From positions 1-46,659 of the forward strand of contig CAZYPV010000018.1 of the NCBI GenBank assembly GCA_964649515.1: a stretch of 46,659 bases of DNA. The letters run 5' to 3'. This DNA comes from CALKGK01 sp964649515 (GTDB lineage Bacteria > Bacteroidota > Bacteroidia > Flavobacteriales_D > Sanyastnellaceae). This document shows positions 1-8,749 of the stretch, in pieces; position 1 is the first letter of the stretch; each line of letters opens with the position of its first letter. The translations under genes and the position numbers were made by a program. The notes beneath the pieces are model-generated. The model saw nothing but the letters and a program-made list of their open reading frames with translations, did not search any database and had not been told where the DNA came from.

Positions 1-281
1 TTATCAGCGAAGTCATTCCACGAAGTACCATTCTCATCATTCAAGCGCTTCTAGCCTTATGTTTTGTAGCACGAAACCCTACACCCCCCGCGCAAGCGCC
101 TAAACAGTTGCGCAAGCATCATTAATCAGCGAAGTCATTCCACGAAGTACCGCTCTCACCAATCAAGCGCTTCTAGCCTTATGTTTTGTAGCACGAAACC
201 TACACCCCCCCGCGCAAGCGCCTAAACAGTTGCGCAAGCAACCTCAACCGGCGAAGCCATTCAACCAAATTTCATTCTCAA
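1..281. repeat. 122-bp tandem direct repeat, two copies plus a degenerate partial third
   Basis: Copy 1 runs from about 1 to 121 and copy 2 from about 123 to 243. They are nearly identical, with matching landmarks offset by 122 bases (GTTTTGTAGC at 61 and at 183). The differences are a few substitutions and one shifted C in a C-run. A diverged partial third copy, recognisable from its GCGAAG and CATTCTCA segments, runs to about 281. Each unit contains the 8-base palindromes AAGCGCTT and TTGCGCAA and a duplicated GCGCAAGC. No open frame of note lies in the repeat. Because copy 1 begins at base 1, the array may continue beyond the window. Function is unknown. The downstream stretch to 342 shows nothing else. 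Confidence 0.85.
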
Positions 282-342
282 GAAAAAAATGATAATACCA
301 CCGCAAAGCTGAAAAGAAAGCTGAACGAATATGGACAAGCGT

Positions 343-1239
343 TTACGCTTTAAACAAATCATTCATAGCAGCTCCAATTTCTCGAAACTTGAACTGGTAG
401 CCCGAATTTTCGGCAGATTTTGCGGAAACTTTTTGAGAGTTCAAAGCAATTTCGGCCATGTCGCCCATCACCAATTTCAACACAAAAGAAGGAACTGCTG
501 GAGCCCAAAAGGCTTTCCCCATGGCTTTGGCCAAATGCTGCGACAACTCTTTTTGCCTCACGGGTTTTGGTGCTACACCATTCATGATCGGCAAGGTGTT
601 GTTTTCAAGCGCGTATACAAAAAGGGCTGCAACATCTTCAATGTGAATCCAGCTCTGCCACTGTTGTCCACTACCCAAAGCACTGCCCAAGCCCATTTTG
701 AATACAGGCAGCATTTTTTCAAGTGCACCTCCATCTTTGCTCAAGACAATACCAATGCGAATGATCGATCCGTCAATTTTTTCGAAAGCAGGCATTGCAG
801 CTTTTTCCCATTGAACCACAACATCACTCAAAAAACCTTCCCCAGGCTCTGAACTTACCGTGCTGGTTTCTTTGCTGTTTGGATAGATCCCTATGGCACT
901 GGCAGAAACAAATTTCTGAACCCGATTGGGTTGATGAAGTATGAAATCCACCAAGGTGGCTGTGCTGTCGATCCGACTATCGAGGATGGCTTTTTTATTG
1001 GCTGCTGTCCAACGCTGAGCCACAGGCGCACCTGCTAAATTGATGATTGCATCTACCGTAGCTAGCTCTGTTTCGTTCAACTGACGCTTCGAGGGCTCCC
1101 AAGTAGAGTAGCTCAAACCATTGAGGTCACTTGTTTTTGAGGAGCGACTGAGAATCACTACTTCGTGTCCTTTCGCTAAGAGCATTTTGCAAATCTCTTT
1201 TCCCAATAATCCCGTTCCCCCGCTGATGGCTACTTTCAT
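343..1239 (-). CDS. TIGR01777-family NAD(P)-dependent epimerase/SDR protein
   Basis: A 298-residue protein of the SDR39U1/YfcH type. The N-terminus has the Rossmann nucleotide-binding glycine motif GGTGLLG at residues 7-13, placed directly after the first beta strand, which supports the chosen ATG. The mid-region has an SASAIGIYP segment, the usual SDR active-site area with its tyrosine. The C-terminal 50 residues (PSFVLKLVMGDMAE onward) match the DUF1731 tail that defines this subfamily. Length is normal for the family. The substrate is not known for the family, so only the fold and cofactor class can be stated. It is transcribed divergently from the secreted protein at 1350, with a 110-base spacer. 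Confidence 0.88.
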   Translation of the reverse strand: MKVAISGGTGLLGKEICKMLLAKGHEVVILSRSSKTSDLNGLSYSTWEPSKRQLNETELATVDAIINLAGAPVAQRWTAANKKAILDSRIDSTATLVDFILHQPNRVQKFVSASAIGIYPNSKETSTVSSEPGEGFLSDVVVQWEKAAMPAFEKIDGSIIRIGIVLSKDGGALEKMLPVFKMGLGSALGSGQQWQSWIHIEDVAALFVYALENNTLPIMNGVAPKPVRQKELSQHLAKAMGKAFWAPAVPSFVLKLVMGDMAEIALNSQKVSAKSAENSGYQFKFREIGAAMNDLFKA

Positions 1240-1349
1240 GGTTTTTACTTTAAGTGTTGAAGGTAGAACAAAGAAATCAGGAAAGGGTTTAAACTAAGCG
1301 CGAATCGCTGGCTTTTTTGTAAATTAAGCCCTCGTTAACCAAAAGCATC

Positions 1350-3814
1350 ATGACCAAATACGGACTATTTCTACTCACGCTCTTTCTCGCTACTTTTCTA
1401 AATGCACAAAACCTTTGTGAAGATGGTTTAGCTGCGGGACAATATCCCTGCAACAATGTCAACCTTCTCGCTCATATGGATGTGGCGGCCTTGGGTGGCG
1501 GTAACGAAATGAACGACATTTGGGGATGGGTGGATGATGCCTCGGGCAGGGAATTTGCCATTATCGGCAAGCTGAATGGAACGGCTTTCGTTGAAATTAC
1601 CGATCCACTTAACCCCGTTTTACTGGGGAATTTACCAACGCACACCATCAATTCCATTTGGAGAGACATTAAGGTGTATCAAGATCATGCATATATTGTG
1701 AGTGAAGCTGGTGGACACGGAATGCAGGTATTCGATTTAAATCAACTGCTTACCATCACCAATCCTCCGTTAACGTTCAATGAAACCGCACACTACGGCG
1801 GTTTTGGGAATGCACACAACATTGTCATCAACCCAGAAGAGGCCATCGCTTATGCGGTAGGTACCAATACTTTTAGTGGTGGACTTCACATCATCGACAT
1901 CAGTAACCCCAGCAACCCAGTAATCATTGGAGATTATGCAACAGACGGTTATACTCACGATGCTCAGGTGGTTACCTACAACGGTCCGGATGCCTCCTAT
2001 CAAGGAAAACAAATTGCCTTCAACTGCAATGAAGATGCAGTAACGATAGTGGATGTAGAAGACCCCACAGATACGCAAACAATTAGCGTAACAGGATACC
2101 CAGGCTCAGCTTACGCCCACCAAGGTTGGTTGACTGATGATCATCGTTATTTTCTTCAAAACGATGAGTTGGACGAAACCAACAATGGAACCAACACAAG
2201 AACCTTCATTTGGGATGTGCAAGACTTAGATAACCCGGTGTTGTTGGGCTTCTATGAATCGGCATTGGCCGCTATCGACCACAATCTGTACAATGATAAA
2301 AACCTTTGCTATCAGTCGAATTACCGTGGAGGTTTCCGCATTTTGGACATACAGGATGTGTCCAATGGTAATTTGAGCGAAGTAGCGTTTTTTGACATGT
2401 ACCCTTCGAGTAACTCCGCTCAATTCAACGGAGCTTGGAGCAGCTACCCTTACTTTCCTTCTGGAGTGATTGCGGTAAGCCACATTGAAGAGGGCTTGTT
2501 TCTTTTGCAGGCACAATTCCTTCATGCTAGTGCCACAGAAGATGTGGTTTGTTTTGAAGATGATTATGTGATTGATGTTGAGGTAGAACCGGGTTTTCAA
2601 GGTCCGGTAAATTTGAGTGTGACCGGACTCCCTCCAGGTACCAATGCGACTTTTTCGGCCAATAACGTGGGACCGGGAACCTACACGCTTACCCTGAGCA
2701 ACTTGCCTCAGAGTGGAGGAGACTTTAACCTCGAAATCACCGGTGTTGGGGCGAATTTTACCTATCGAGCACCCATTTCATTCACCGTTTTTGATTGCGT
2801 CAACGACGTGTTGGGATGCACCGATCCGGCAGCTGATAATTATGATCCCAATGCGACCATTGACGATGGTTCTTGCGTGTTTCCTTGTTATGATTTCACT
2901 TTGGAATTGCTAACAGACAACTACCCTGGGGAAACCACTTGGACGGTAAGCAATGCATCTGGAGAAGTGATTGTCTCCGGAGGTCCTTACGCTCAAACAC
3001 AAACAGCATACACCGAGAATTTCTGCTTGGAAGCGGGCTGCTACACCTTTGATATTTTTGACAGCTATGGAGACGGAATGCAATTCAACGGAGTTGTAGG
3101 GAGTTATGAGTTGCTGAACAGTCAAAACGAAACCTTGGCCTTGATTGTTCCTGGAGGAAATTTCGGCGACAGTGCACAACATGATTTTTGTGCAGAAGCG
3201 CCTTCGATTGAAGGCTGTACCAATCCTGCTGCTTGCAACTTTGATCCGCTTGCGAACACCGATGATGGATCCTGTGTTCTTCCAGACGGTTGCACCAACA
3301 GTGCGGCCTGTAATTTTGACGTGAACGCTTTGTGCGATGATGGCTCCTGTATTCTGCCCGATGGTTGTACCGATACCAACGCTTGTAATTTCGATCCAGC
3401 GGCNNNNNNNNNNNNNNNNNNNNNNNNNNNNNNNNNNNNNNNNNNNNNNNNNNNNNNNNNNNNNNNNNNNNNNNNNNNNNNNNNNNNNNNNNNNNNNNNN
3501 NNNCCAACGCTTGTAATTTCGATCCAGCGGCTACTTGTGATGATGGCTCTTGTGTTCTTCCCGACGGCTGTACCGATGATACTGCTTGCAATTATGATTC
3601 AACAGCAAGTTGCGACGACGGTTCTTGTGTGTTTGGGGTTTGTTGTCCTGGAGACTACAACAACGACGGGCTCAGAAATGCAGGCGACCTCCTCGTGATT
3701 CTTGGCGATTACGGTTGCCAGAGTGCTTGCGAAGGCGATGTGAATGACGATGGTCCGGTGAACGCGGCAGATGTACTCTTCTTCCTCACCATCTTCGGCG
3801 TTCCATGTGATTAA
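1350..3814 (+). CDS. Secreted choice-of-anchor B family protein with Cys-rich repeats and dockerin-like tail, interrupted by an assembly gap
   Basis: A signal peptide (residues 1-20, ending LNAQ) is followed by a choice-of-anchor B / LVIVD-type propeller region to about residue 400. Next comes an Ig-like stretch, then one GCTDPxAxNYxPxAxxDDGSC module near 489. A domain with the motif GCYTFDIFDSYGDG spans about 511-620, and a run of shorter GCT..ACNFD..DDGSC modules follows. The run is broken by 100 Ns (3404-3503). Because 100 is not a multiple of three, the reading frame appears to shift at the gap. The true continuation is the frame that resumes with NACNFDP and ends at the TAA at 3812-3814. 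The tail has two loops, DYNNDGLRNAGD and DVNDDGPVNAAD, resembling type I dockerin calcium loops. No T9SS sorting tail is visible. The stop codon overlaps the stop of the convergent ABC transporter gene. Confidence 0.85.
3404..3503. other. Assembly gap (100 Ns) inside a repeat run
   Basis: Exactly 100 Ns, the usual placeholder for a gap of unknown size. The 28 bases before it (3376-3403) are identical to the 28 bases after it (3504-3531), both encoding NACNFDPA of a cysteine repeat. The assembler evidently broke inside near-identical tandem repeats, so the real number of repeat units in this gene is unknown. Confidence 0.95.
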
Positions 3815-5736
3815 ACCGCTTCTTCTTCCTCCAAAAGTTGTTTTTGGTAAAGCTCGTAGTAAGCTCCTTTTTCATTGAGTAGCTCCTCGTGCTTGCCCGA
3901 TTCAATCACTTCTCCTTGATCCAGCACAATGATTTTATCGGCGTGTTTGATGGAAGAGATTCGATGAGAAATGATCACCGAGGTTTTCCCCTTCATGATG
4001 GTTTTGAGGTTGTTCAAGATCACTTCTTCCGTAGCGGTATCCACGGCACTCAAACAATCGTCGAATATGAGAATGTTTGGGTTTTTGATGATGGCTCGAG
4101 CAATGGAAATCCGTTGCTTTTGTCCGCCACTCAAATTGATCCCTCGCTCGCCCAAAAGCGTATCATAGCCCTTCGGGAAATCCACAATATTGGCGTGAAC
4201 ATCGGCCATCTTAGCCGCGGTTTCAATGCGCTCCTGGTCGATATCATCCAAACCAAATGCAATGTTGTTCTTAATGCTCTCACTGAACAAAAACACTTCT
4301 TGAGGTACGGCTCCAATGGAGGCCCTGAGATCGTATAGATTGACCGATTTCAGTGGTTTTCCATCCACCCGAATTTCTCCTGAAGTTGCTTCAAACTGTC
4401 GGGAAATAAGGTTGGCTAAGGTCGTCTTTCCACTTCCTGTTCTTCCAATTACAGCGAGTGTTTCTCCGGGTTGAATGTTGAAACTCACGTCTTTCAATGC
4501 TGCAATTTCTGAGTCGGGATAGGTAAATCCTACGCGATCGAAAACAAGTTCACCTTTGATTTCAGTCCTTCCTTCATGTTCGTTGCGAATTTCTGGCGTT
4601 TCATCCAAAAACTCATTGATTCTAGCTTGAGAGGCTTCTGCTTTTTGAACCAAACTGGTAACCCACCCCACGGATGCAAAGGGCCATGTGAGCATGTTTA
4701 CGTAAAATACAAACTGGAAAATTGCCCCCAAATCGAGTGCACCACTGATCACCTTCAAGCCTCCAATATAAATCGTGAGAATGGTGCTGAGTCCAACCAA
4801 AAGCACAATGATGGGCATGAACAGCGCTTCAATTTTCACGAGGTTAAGCGCTTTGGCTTTGTAGGTGTCGGATTCTGACTGAAAATTGTTTTTGCTGTAT
4901 TCCTCACGGTGGTAGGCCTTCAAAACGCGGATTCCCGACATGGTCTCCTGTACCAGCGTGCTCAATTTGCTTTGCTGAAATTGAACGGCGTCAGATCGTT
5001 TGTTGATGATGGAACTGACATAGTAAACTCCAAGCGACATGAAAGGGAGGGGGAGAAGGGAGTAGAGGGTCAACTCCAAATCGATGCTCACCATCTCGTA
5101 AACCACAAGAATAATCAAGACCGATAAATTCAGGGTGTACATTACTGCCGGACCAAGGTACATCCGTACTTTGCTCACATCTTCACTGATTCGGTTCATC
5201 AAATCCCCAGTGTTGTTTCGCTTGTAAAAGCCCAAACTCAATCGCTGATATTGATCGTATATGGCATTTTTGAGGTCGAATTCAATCAAACGAGACATCA
5301 CAATGATCGTTTGCCGAGTGAAGAAAAGAAAGACCCCTTTGATGAAATAAATGCAGATGTAAATCATGGCCAAAAGGAAGGCCATCAGGATCAAGGCTTG
5401 ACTCAAGTCATCACCGTTAACGATGTTCTGGGTAATGCCTACATCAATGCCCAAGAGCTTGGAAAACGTCTCCACACTTTCGGGAACAGCGATGGTTTTG
5501 TCTTGAAGGAAAGCATCTAAATCAAAGGTCTTACCCTCGTCTTGGGCCATTTGCTTGGCTTCTTCCATGGGCACATAGATCTGATCCCGGGCTTCTTTCA
5601 GCATGTTCACTCCATCGCGAATCAACACGGGAGTGTATACGGCCAAAAGGTTGGTGAGCACGATGAAGAATAAACCGAGGAAAATTCTCCATTTGTACTT
5701 CCAGAGATAGACGTTAAGACTTTTGAGTGCTTTCAA
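3811..5736 (-). CDS. ABC exporter half-transporter with degenerate Walker B (MdlA/YheI-like)
   Basis: A 641-residue fusion of a six-helix membrane domain (about 1-350) and an ATPase domain. Visible motifs are Walker A GRTGSGKTT near 430, Q-loop VPQE, signature LSGGQ near 532, Walker B ILIFDD near 556 and H-loop ISHR near 587. Walker B ends in Asp-Asp instead of Asp-Glu, followed by CLSAVD. This is the pattern of the non-catalytic-site subunit of heterodimeric exporters such as MdlA, YheI/BmrC and TM287. The loop between the first two helices carries an acidic insert of about 65 residues. The start lies two bases after the stop of the TonB-dependent receptor gene, so the two form an operon. 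The substrate cannot be read from sequence. No partner half-transporter is in the window. Confidence 0.9.
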   Translation of the reverse strand: MKALKSLNVYLWKYKWRIFLGLFFIVLTNLLAVYTPVLIRDGVNMLKEARDQIYVPMEEAKQMAQDEGKTFDLDAFLQDKTIAVPESVETFSKLLGIDVGITQNIVNGDDLSQALILMAFLLAMIYICIYFIKGVFLFFTRQTIIVMSRLIEFDLKNAIYDQYQRLSLGFYKRNNTGDLMNRISEDVSKVRMYLGPAVMYTLNLSVLIILVVYEMVSIDLELTLYSLLPLPFMSLGVYYVSSIINKRSDAVQFQQSKLSTLVQETMSGIRVLKAYHREEYSKNNFQSESDTYKAKALNLVKIEALFMPIIVLLVGLSTILTIYIGGLKVISGALDLGAIFQFVFYVNMLTWPFASVGWVTSLVQKAEASQARINEFLDETPEIRNEHEGRTEIKGELVFDRVGFTYPDSEIAALKDVSFNIQPGETLAVIGRTGSGKTTLANLISRQFEATSGEIRVDGKPLKSVNLYDLRASIGAVPQEVFLFSESIKNNIAFGLDDIDQERIETAAKMADVHANIVDFPKGYDTLLGERGINLSGGQKQRISIARAIIKNPNILIFDDCLSAVDTATEEVILNNLKTIMKGKTSVIISHRISSIKHADKIIVLDQGEVIESGKHEELLNEKGAYYELYQKQLLEEEEAV

Positions 5737-5738
5737 TG

Positions 5739-8165
5739 CTAAAAATTAAAGTTCCATGTTACCGAGGGCAAAATGGGGAACAAACTTACTTGATATGCCT
5801 GAAGTGACAAATCCCCAGAGGCCAATCCTCCGTCGGTACCAAAGTAGATGAAATAAGGGTTCATCCGGTTGTATAAATTATAAATGGAAAAACTCCAGCT
5901 CGATTGTACTTTCCGTAGCTTATTCACCACTTCACCTGTGGTTTTGTCTTTGACTTCCTTATACGGACTTGGAACATAGGTGGCCGAAATGTCTGCACGG
6001 TGATAAGGTGCCATGCGGTAAGAATTTCGATCTCCGTAATTGAACAAGACATTGTTTTCGACAAAGTAAATGCTTTCAGGTAAGGTGATGGCATTCCCAG
6101 TGGCATACACAAATGCGGCTCCAAGGGTCCACTTTTCAGTCAAATCATAACTCATCACGATGCTCAAGTCATGCCGACGATCAAATTTGGCGGGAAAGGG
6201 ATTGCCCTGATTGATGTCTTCAAATACCCGGTCGGTCTTGCTCCAAGTGTAGCCCACCCATCCGTTCAATCGTCCGGTTTTCTTCTTGAGAAAGAACTCC
6301 AATCCATACGATGTTCCATCCCCAAAGGTGAGGTTGTTGTCCACATTCGTGCCTACGTTGTCTTCAGGAGCAATTCCGTCCTTATACTCTACAAGGTTGT
6401 CCATGGTTTTGTAATACGCTTCCACAGAGGCTTCATACTGAGCTTCTTTCAGGTCGGTGAAATATCCCAAAGATCCTTGTCGACCAAATTGCGGACGAAT
6501 GAGCTCAGAACTGGGTAGCCAGATGTCCGTTGGCAATGAAGTTGGGGAGAGACTCGCGAGGTGAATGAATTGATAATTGTGCGTGTACCCTCCTTTGATG
6601 GAGGAACGAGAATTGATGCTGTAACGAAAGTTGAATCGGGGCTCCCAACCGTCGTACATTTGAACGAGATCGCCCCGGGTGTACTGAACAACTTCATCGG
6701 GTTGAGGTGCAACAATGCTGTTGTCTTCACTAGGGATGTAGCGGGTAAACGGTCCTACTTGTGCAAAGTAAGAGTAGCGCAATCCAGCATTGAACTTCCA
6801 ACGTTCTCCCACTTCAAATTCATCTTGAATAAAAACGCCCCCTTCATGGCTGTAGTTGATTTCCTCATCGCCCAAATCAAAGTTGGTGTCGCCACTGTTC
6901 GCCGTTAATGTGCCCGGTGTGAAAGTGTGAAAAACATAGTCCACTCCTCCGGTGATTTGGTGGTTGATGGACGGGTAGTAGTTGAACATCACCTTACCTC
7001 CATAATCCCTAATGCCGCTTTGAAGACTAAAGCTGAAATCTTCCTGCTTCGCTTCAAATGCAAAATTATAGTCTGAAAAAGAGGCCATGGTACTCATGAA
7101 AAACTGGTCTGAAAAGAGGTGATTCCATTTCAAAGAAGCAATGGCGTTGCCCCAAGGTATGGCGGTTTCAAATCCTGCGGTCTGACTGCGAAAGCCGAAT
7201 ACATCCTGACCAAAATAACCACTCAAATAAACCTGGTCTTTGTCGGAAAAACGATGACTCAACTTCATGTTCAAGTCATAGAAATAGTACCCCGAACCGT
7301 TGAAATTGCTTTCTTCCGAAATAAAAGGCTGCACCAAAAGATCAATGTAGGTTCTTCTGCCGGAAACGATGAAGGAAGACTTGTCTTTGGCAATGGGGCC
7401 TTCAGCGGTAAAGCGAGAACTGATTAAACCAATTCCCCCTTCAAATTTATGCTCTTTTCGATTGCCTTCTTTTAGGGTGATGTCCAAAACAGAGGCCACC
7501 CTTCCGCCATATTGCGCGGGCATTCCTCCTTTGATGACTTCAATGTTCTTGATGGCGTCGGCATTGAAAACGGAGAAAAATCCGAAAAGGTGAGAGGCGT
7601 TGTAAACCGTGGCATTGTCCAAAAGAATCAAGTTTTGATCGGGTCCGCCACCACGAACGTAAAATCCGGAGTTTCCCTCCGTGGCACTTTGGATTCCCGG
7701 CAAAAACTGAATGGTTTTCAAGATGTCCACTTCACCCATAAATGCGGGTAATTTTTTAATGGCATCCACCTCCAATTCAACCCGACCAATATCGGTAGAC
7801 TCCGTGTGGTCGCTCCGTTCGCCAACCACCTCAACTTCCGGACCCAAAAACACGTTGGTTTCCAGTTCAATGTTGATCTTTTGATTGGACTGCAAATCGA
7901 TGGTTTTGCTCACCTTTTTGTAACCGATAAAGCTGTATTCCAAGGTGTACGTTCCCGACTCCAGGGTCAAAGAATAAAAACCGAAAGCATTGCTGCTCAC
8001 TCCCTTTTGCAATTCCACCACGTAAATATTGGCGCCAATGATGTGCTCTCCATCGTTTGCATCCCGAATCTCTCCACTGATACTAAATTTTGCATCAGCA
8101 CTCCCCAATGACAAGAGGGGGAAGAGCAGAGAGAAAATGAAGATCAAAGACAAATTGCGCATCAT
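5739..8165 (-). CDS. TonB-dependent receptor with carboxypeptidase-regulatory-like domain
   Basis: An 808-residue outer-membrane receptor. A signal peptide (about 1-25, ending GSADA) precedes a CarboxypepD_reg-like beta-sandwich domain (about 28-105). A plug domain follows (about 120-235, with FYVRGGGPDQNLILLDNATV and IEVIKGGMPAQYGGR). The rest is a beta-barrel ending in WNFNF, with the terminal aromatic typical of outer-membrane barrels. It probably imports a ligand using TonB energy; no SusD-like partner lies next to it, so a glycan role is not supported. It is the first gene of a two-gene operon with the ABC exporter. A perfect -7 box at 8170-8177 ends four bases before the first ATG, suggesting a leaderless transcript. 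A second ATG follows immediately. Confidence 0.92.
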   Translation of the reverse strand: MMRNLSLIFIFSLLFPLLSLGSADAKFSISGEIRDANDGEHIIGANIYVVELQKGVSSNAFGFYSLTLESGTYTLEYSFIGYKKVSKTIDLQSNQKINIELETNVFLGPEVEVVGERSDHTESTDIGRVELEVDAIKKLPAFMGEVDILKTIQFLPGIQSATEGNSGFYVRGGGPDQNLILLDNATVYNASHLFGFFSVFNADAIKNIEVIKGGMPAQYGGRVASVLDITLKEGNRKEHKFEGGIGLISSRFTAEGPIAKDKSSFIVSGRRTYIDLLVQPFISEESNFNGSGYYFYDLNMKLSHRFSDKDQVYLSGYFGQDVFGFRSQTAGFETAIPWGNAIASLKWNHLFSDQFFMSTMASFSDYNFAFEAKQEDFSFSLQSGIRDYGGKVMFNYYPSINHQITGGVDYVFHTFTPGTLTANSGDTNFDLGDEEINYSHEGGVFIQDEFEVGERWKFNAGLRYSYFAQVGPFTRYIPSEDNSIVAPQPDEVVQYTRGDLVQMYDGWEPRFNFRYSINSRSSIKGGYTHNYQFIHLASLSPTSLPTDIWLPSSELIRPQFGRQGSLGYFTDLKEAQYEASVEAYYKTMDNLVEYKDGIAPEDNVGTNVDNNLTFGDGTSYGLEFFLKKKTGRLNGWVGYTWSKTDRVFEDINQGNPFPAKFDRRHDLSIVMSYDLTEKWTLGAAFVYATGNAITLPESIYFVENNVLFNYGDRNSYRMAPYHRADISATYVPSPYKEVKDKTTGEVVNKLRKVQSSWSFSIYNLYNRMNPYFIYFGTDGGLASGDLSLQAYQVSLFPILPSVTWNFNF

Positions 8166-8169
8166 GCTA

Positions 8170-8177
8170 CAAAGGTA
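8170..8177 (-). promoter_or_regulatory. -7 promoter box TACCTTTG for the TonB receptor/ABC operon
   Basis: Read on the minus strand this matches the Bacteroidota -7 consensus TAnnTTTG at all fixed positions and ends four bases before the ATG at 8165. No convincing -33 TTTG element was found at the usual 19-21 base spacing. Confidence 0.6.
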
Positions 8178-8264
8178 TAAATCGCCGAACCCATGTGCCG
8201 TTCTTTTAACAAAAAGAAACCTTCTCAGGGGACGCTCGTAAGGGAATGATATAATGACTTAAAC

Positions 8265-8684
8265 ATGAAAAACCAGATGCGTACCCTATTTGTTTTCACG
8301 CTTTTCCTTTTCTTCATCGGAACCTCGGTGTCTGCCCAAGATTGTCTCGATGCGAAACTGGAAAAGACCAGTCCAGACAAAGCGCGTTACCACCGAAGGC
8401 TTGTTCGTGTGAACGACACCCTCTTTTTTGCCGAAGTATTCGATTTAAAGGAGCGTTTGCGTTTCACGGGGAATTACATTTTTAAGGAAGGAAAGCTGAA
8501 AGAACAAGGAGAATTTGTTTTTTATTATCCCAATGGAGAAGTCGAATCACGTGGCATGTATCACGATGGTTTCAAAGTAGGTAACTGGGAGCGTTTTGCT
8601 GAAAACGGAGCACAGCGTCCAGACAAATATTACCAACCTACACGAAGCAAAGAACTCAATGCAATTTTGAAGGAAGACGAATAG
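8265..8684 (+). CDS. Small secreted MORN-repeat-like protein
   Basis: A 139-residue protein with a clear signal peptide (ending VSAQ at about residue 25). The mature part contains two consecutive MORN-like motifs, seen in GNYIFKEGKLKEQGEF, YYPNGEVESRGMY and GFKVGNWERF: glycine/aromatic strands of the type found in the MORN_2 family. Such proteins are common in Bacteroidota and usually lack an assigned function. The cargo-type C-terminal sorting tail is absent. It is preceded by a divergent promoter region shared with the TonB receptor operon, and the next gene starts 65 bases downstream. Confidence 0.75.
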   Translation: MKNQMRTLFVFTLFLFFIGTSVSAQDCLDAKLEKTSPDKARYHRRLVRVNDTLFFAEVFDLKERLRFTGNYIFKEGKLKEQGEFVFYYPNGEVESRGMYHDGFKVGNWERFAENGAQRPDKYYQPTRSKELNAILKEDE

Positions 8685-8737
8685 TTTTCGGCAAATGCTT
8701 TTTTCGTTCCATTGCAGGGAATACACAATTGCTTGCT

Positions 8738-8745
8738 TATTTTTA
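8738..8745 (+). promoter_or_regulatory. Probable -7 box TATTTTTA before the solute-binding protein gene
   Basis: It matches TAnnTTTG except at the last base and ends four bases before the ATG at 8750, the same spacing as five other boxes in this window. The coincidence of position, more than the motif itself, supports it. Confidence 0.4.
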
Positions 8746-8749
8746 GCGA

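Noticed and set aside
1..243. Integron attC-like array or CRISPR in the 122-bp tandem repeats
   Set aside because: The segment GCCTAAACAGTTGCGC faintly recalls attC core sites, but the boxes do not fit, there are no cassette genes, and the units lack unique spacers of uniform length as in CRISPR.
3504..3698. C-terminus of the gene at 1350 in the frame that simply runs through the Ns
   Set aside because: That frame gives a non-repetitive hydrophobic sequence. The shifted frame continues the cysteine repeats exactly and ends at 3814.
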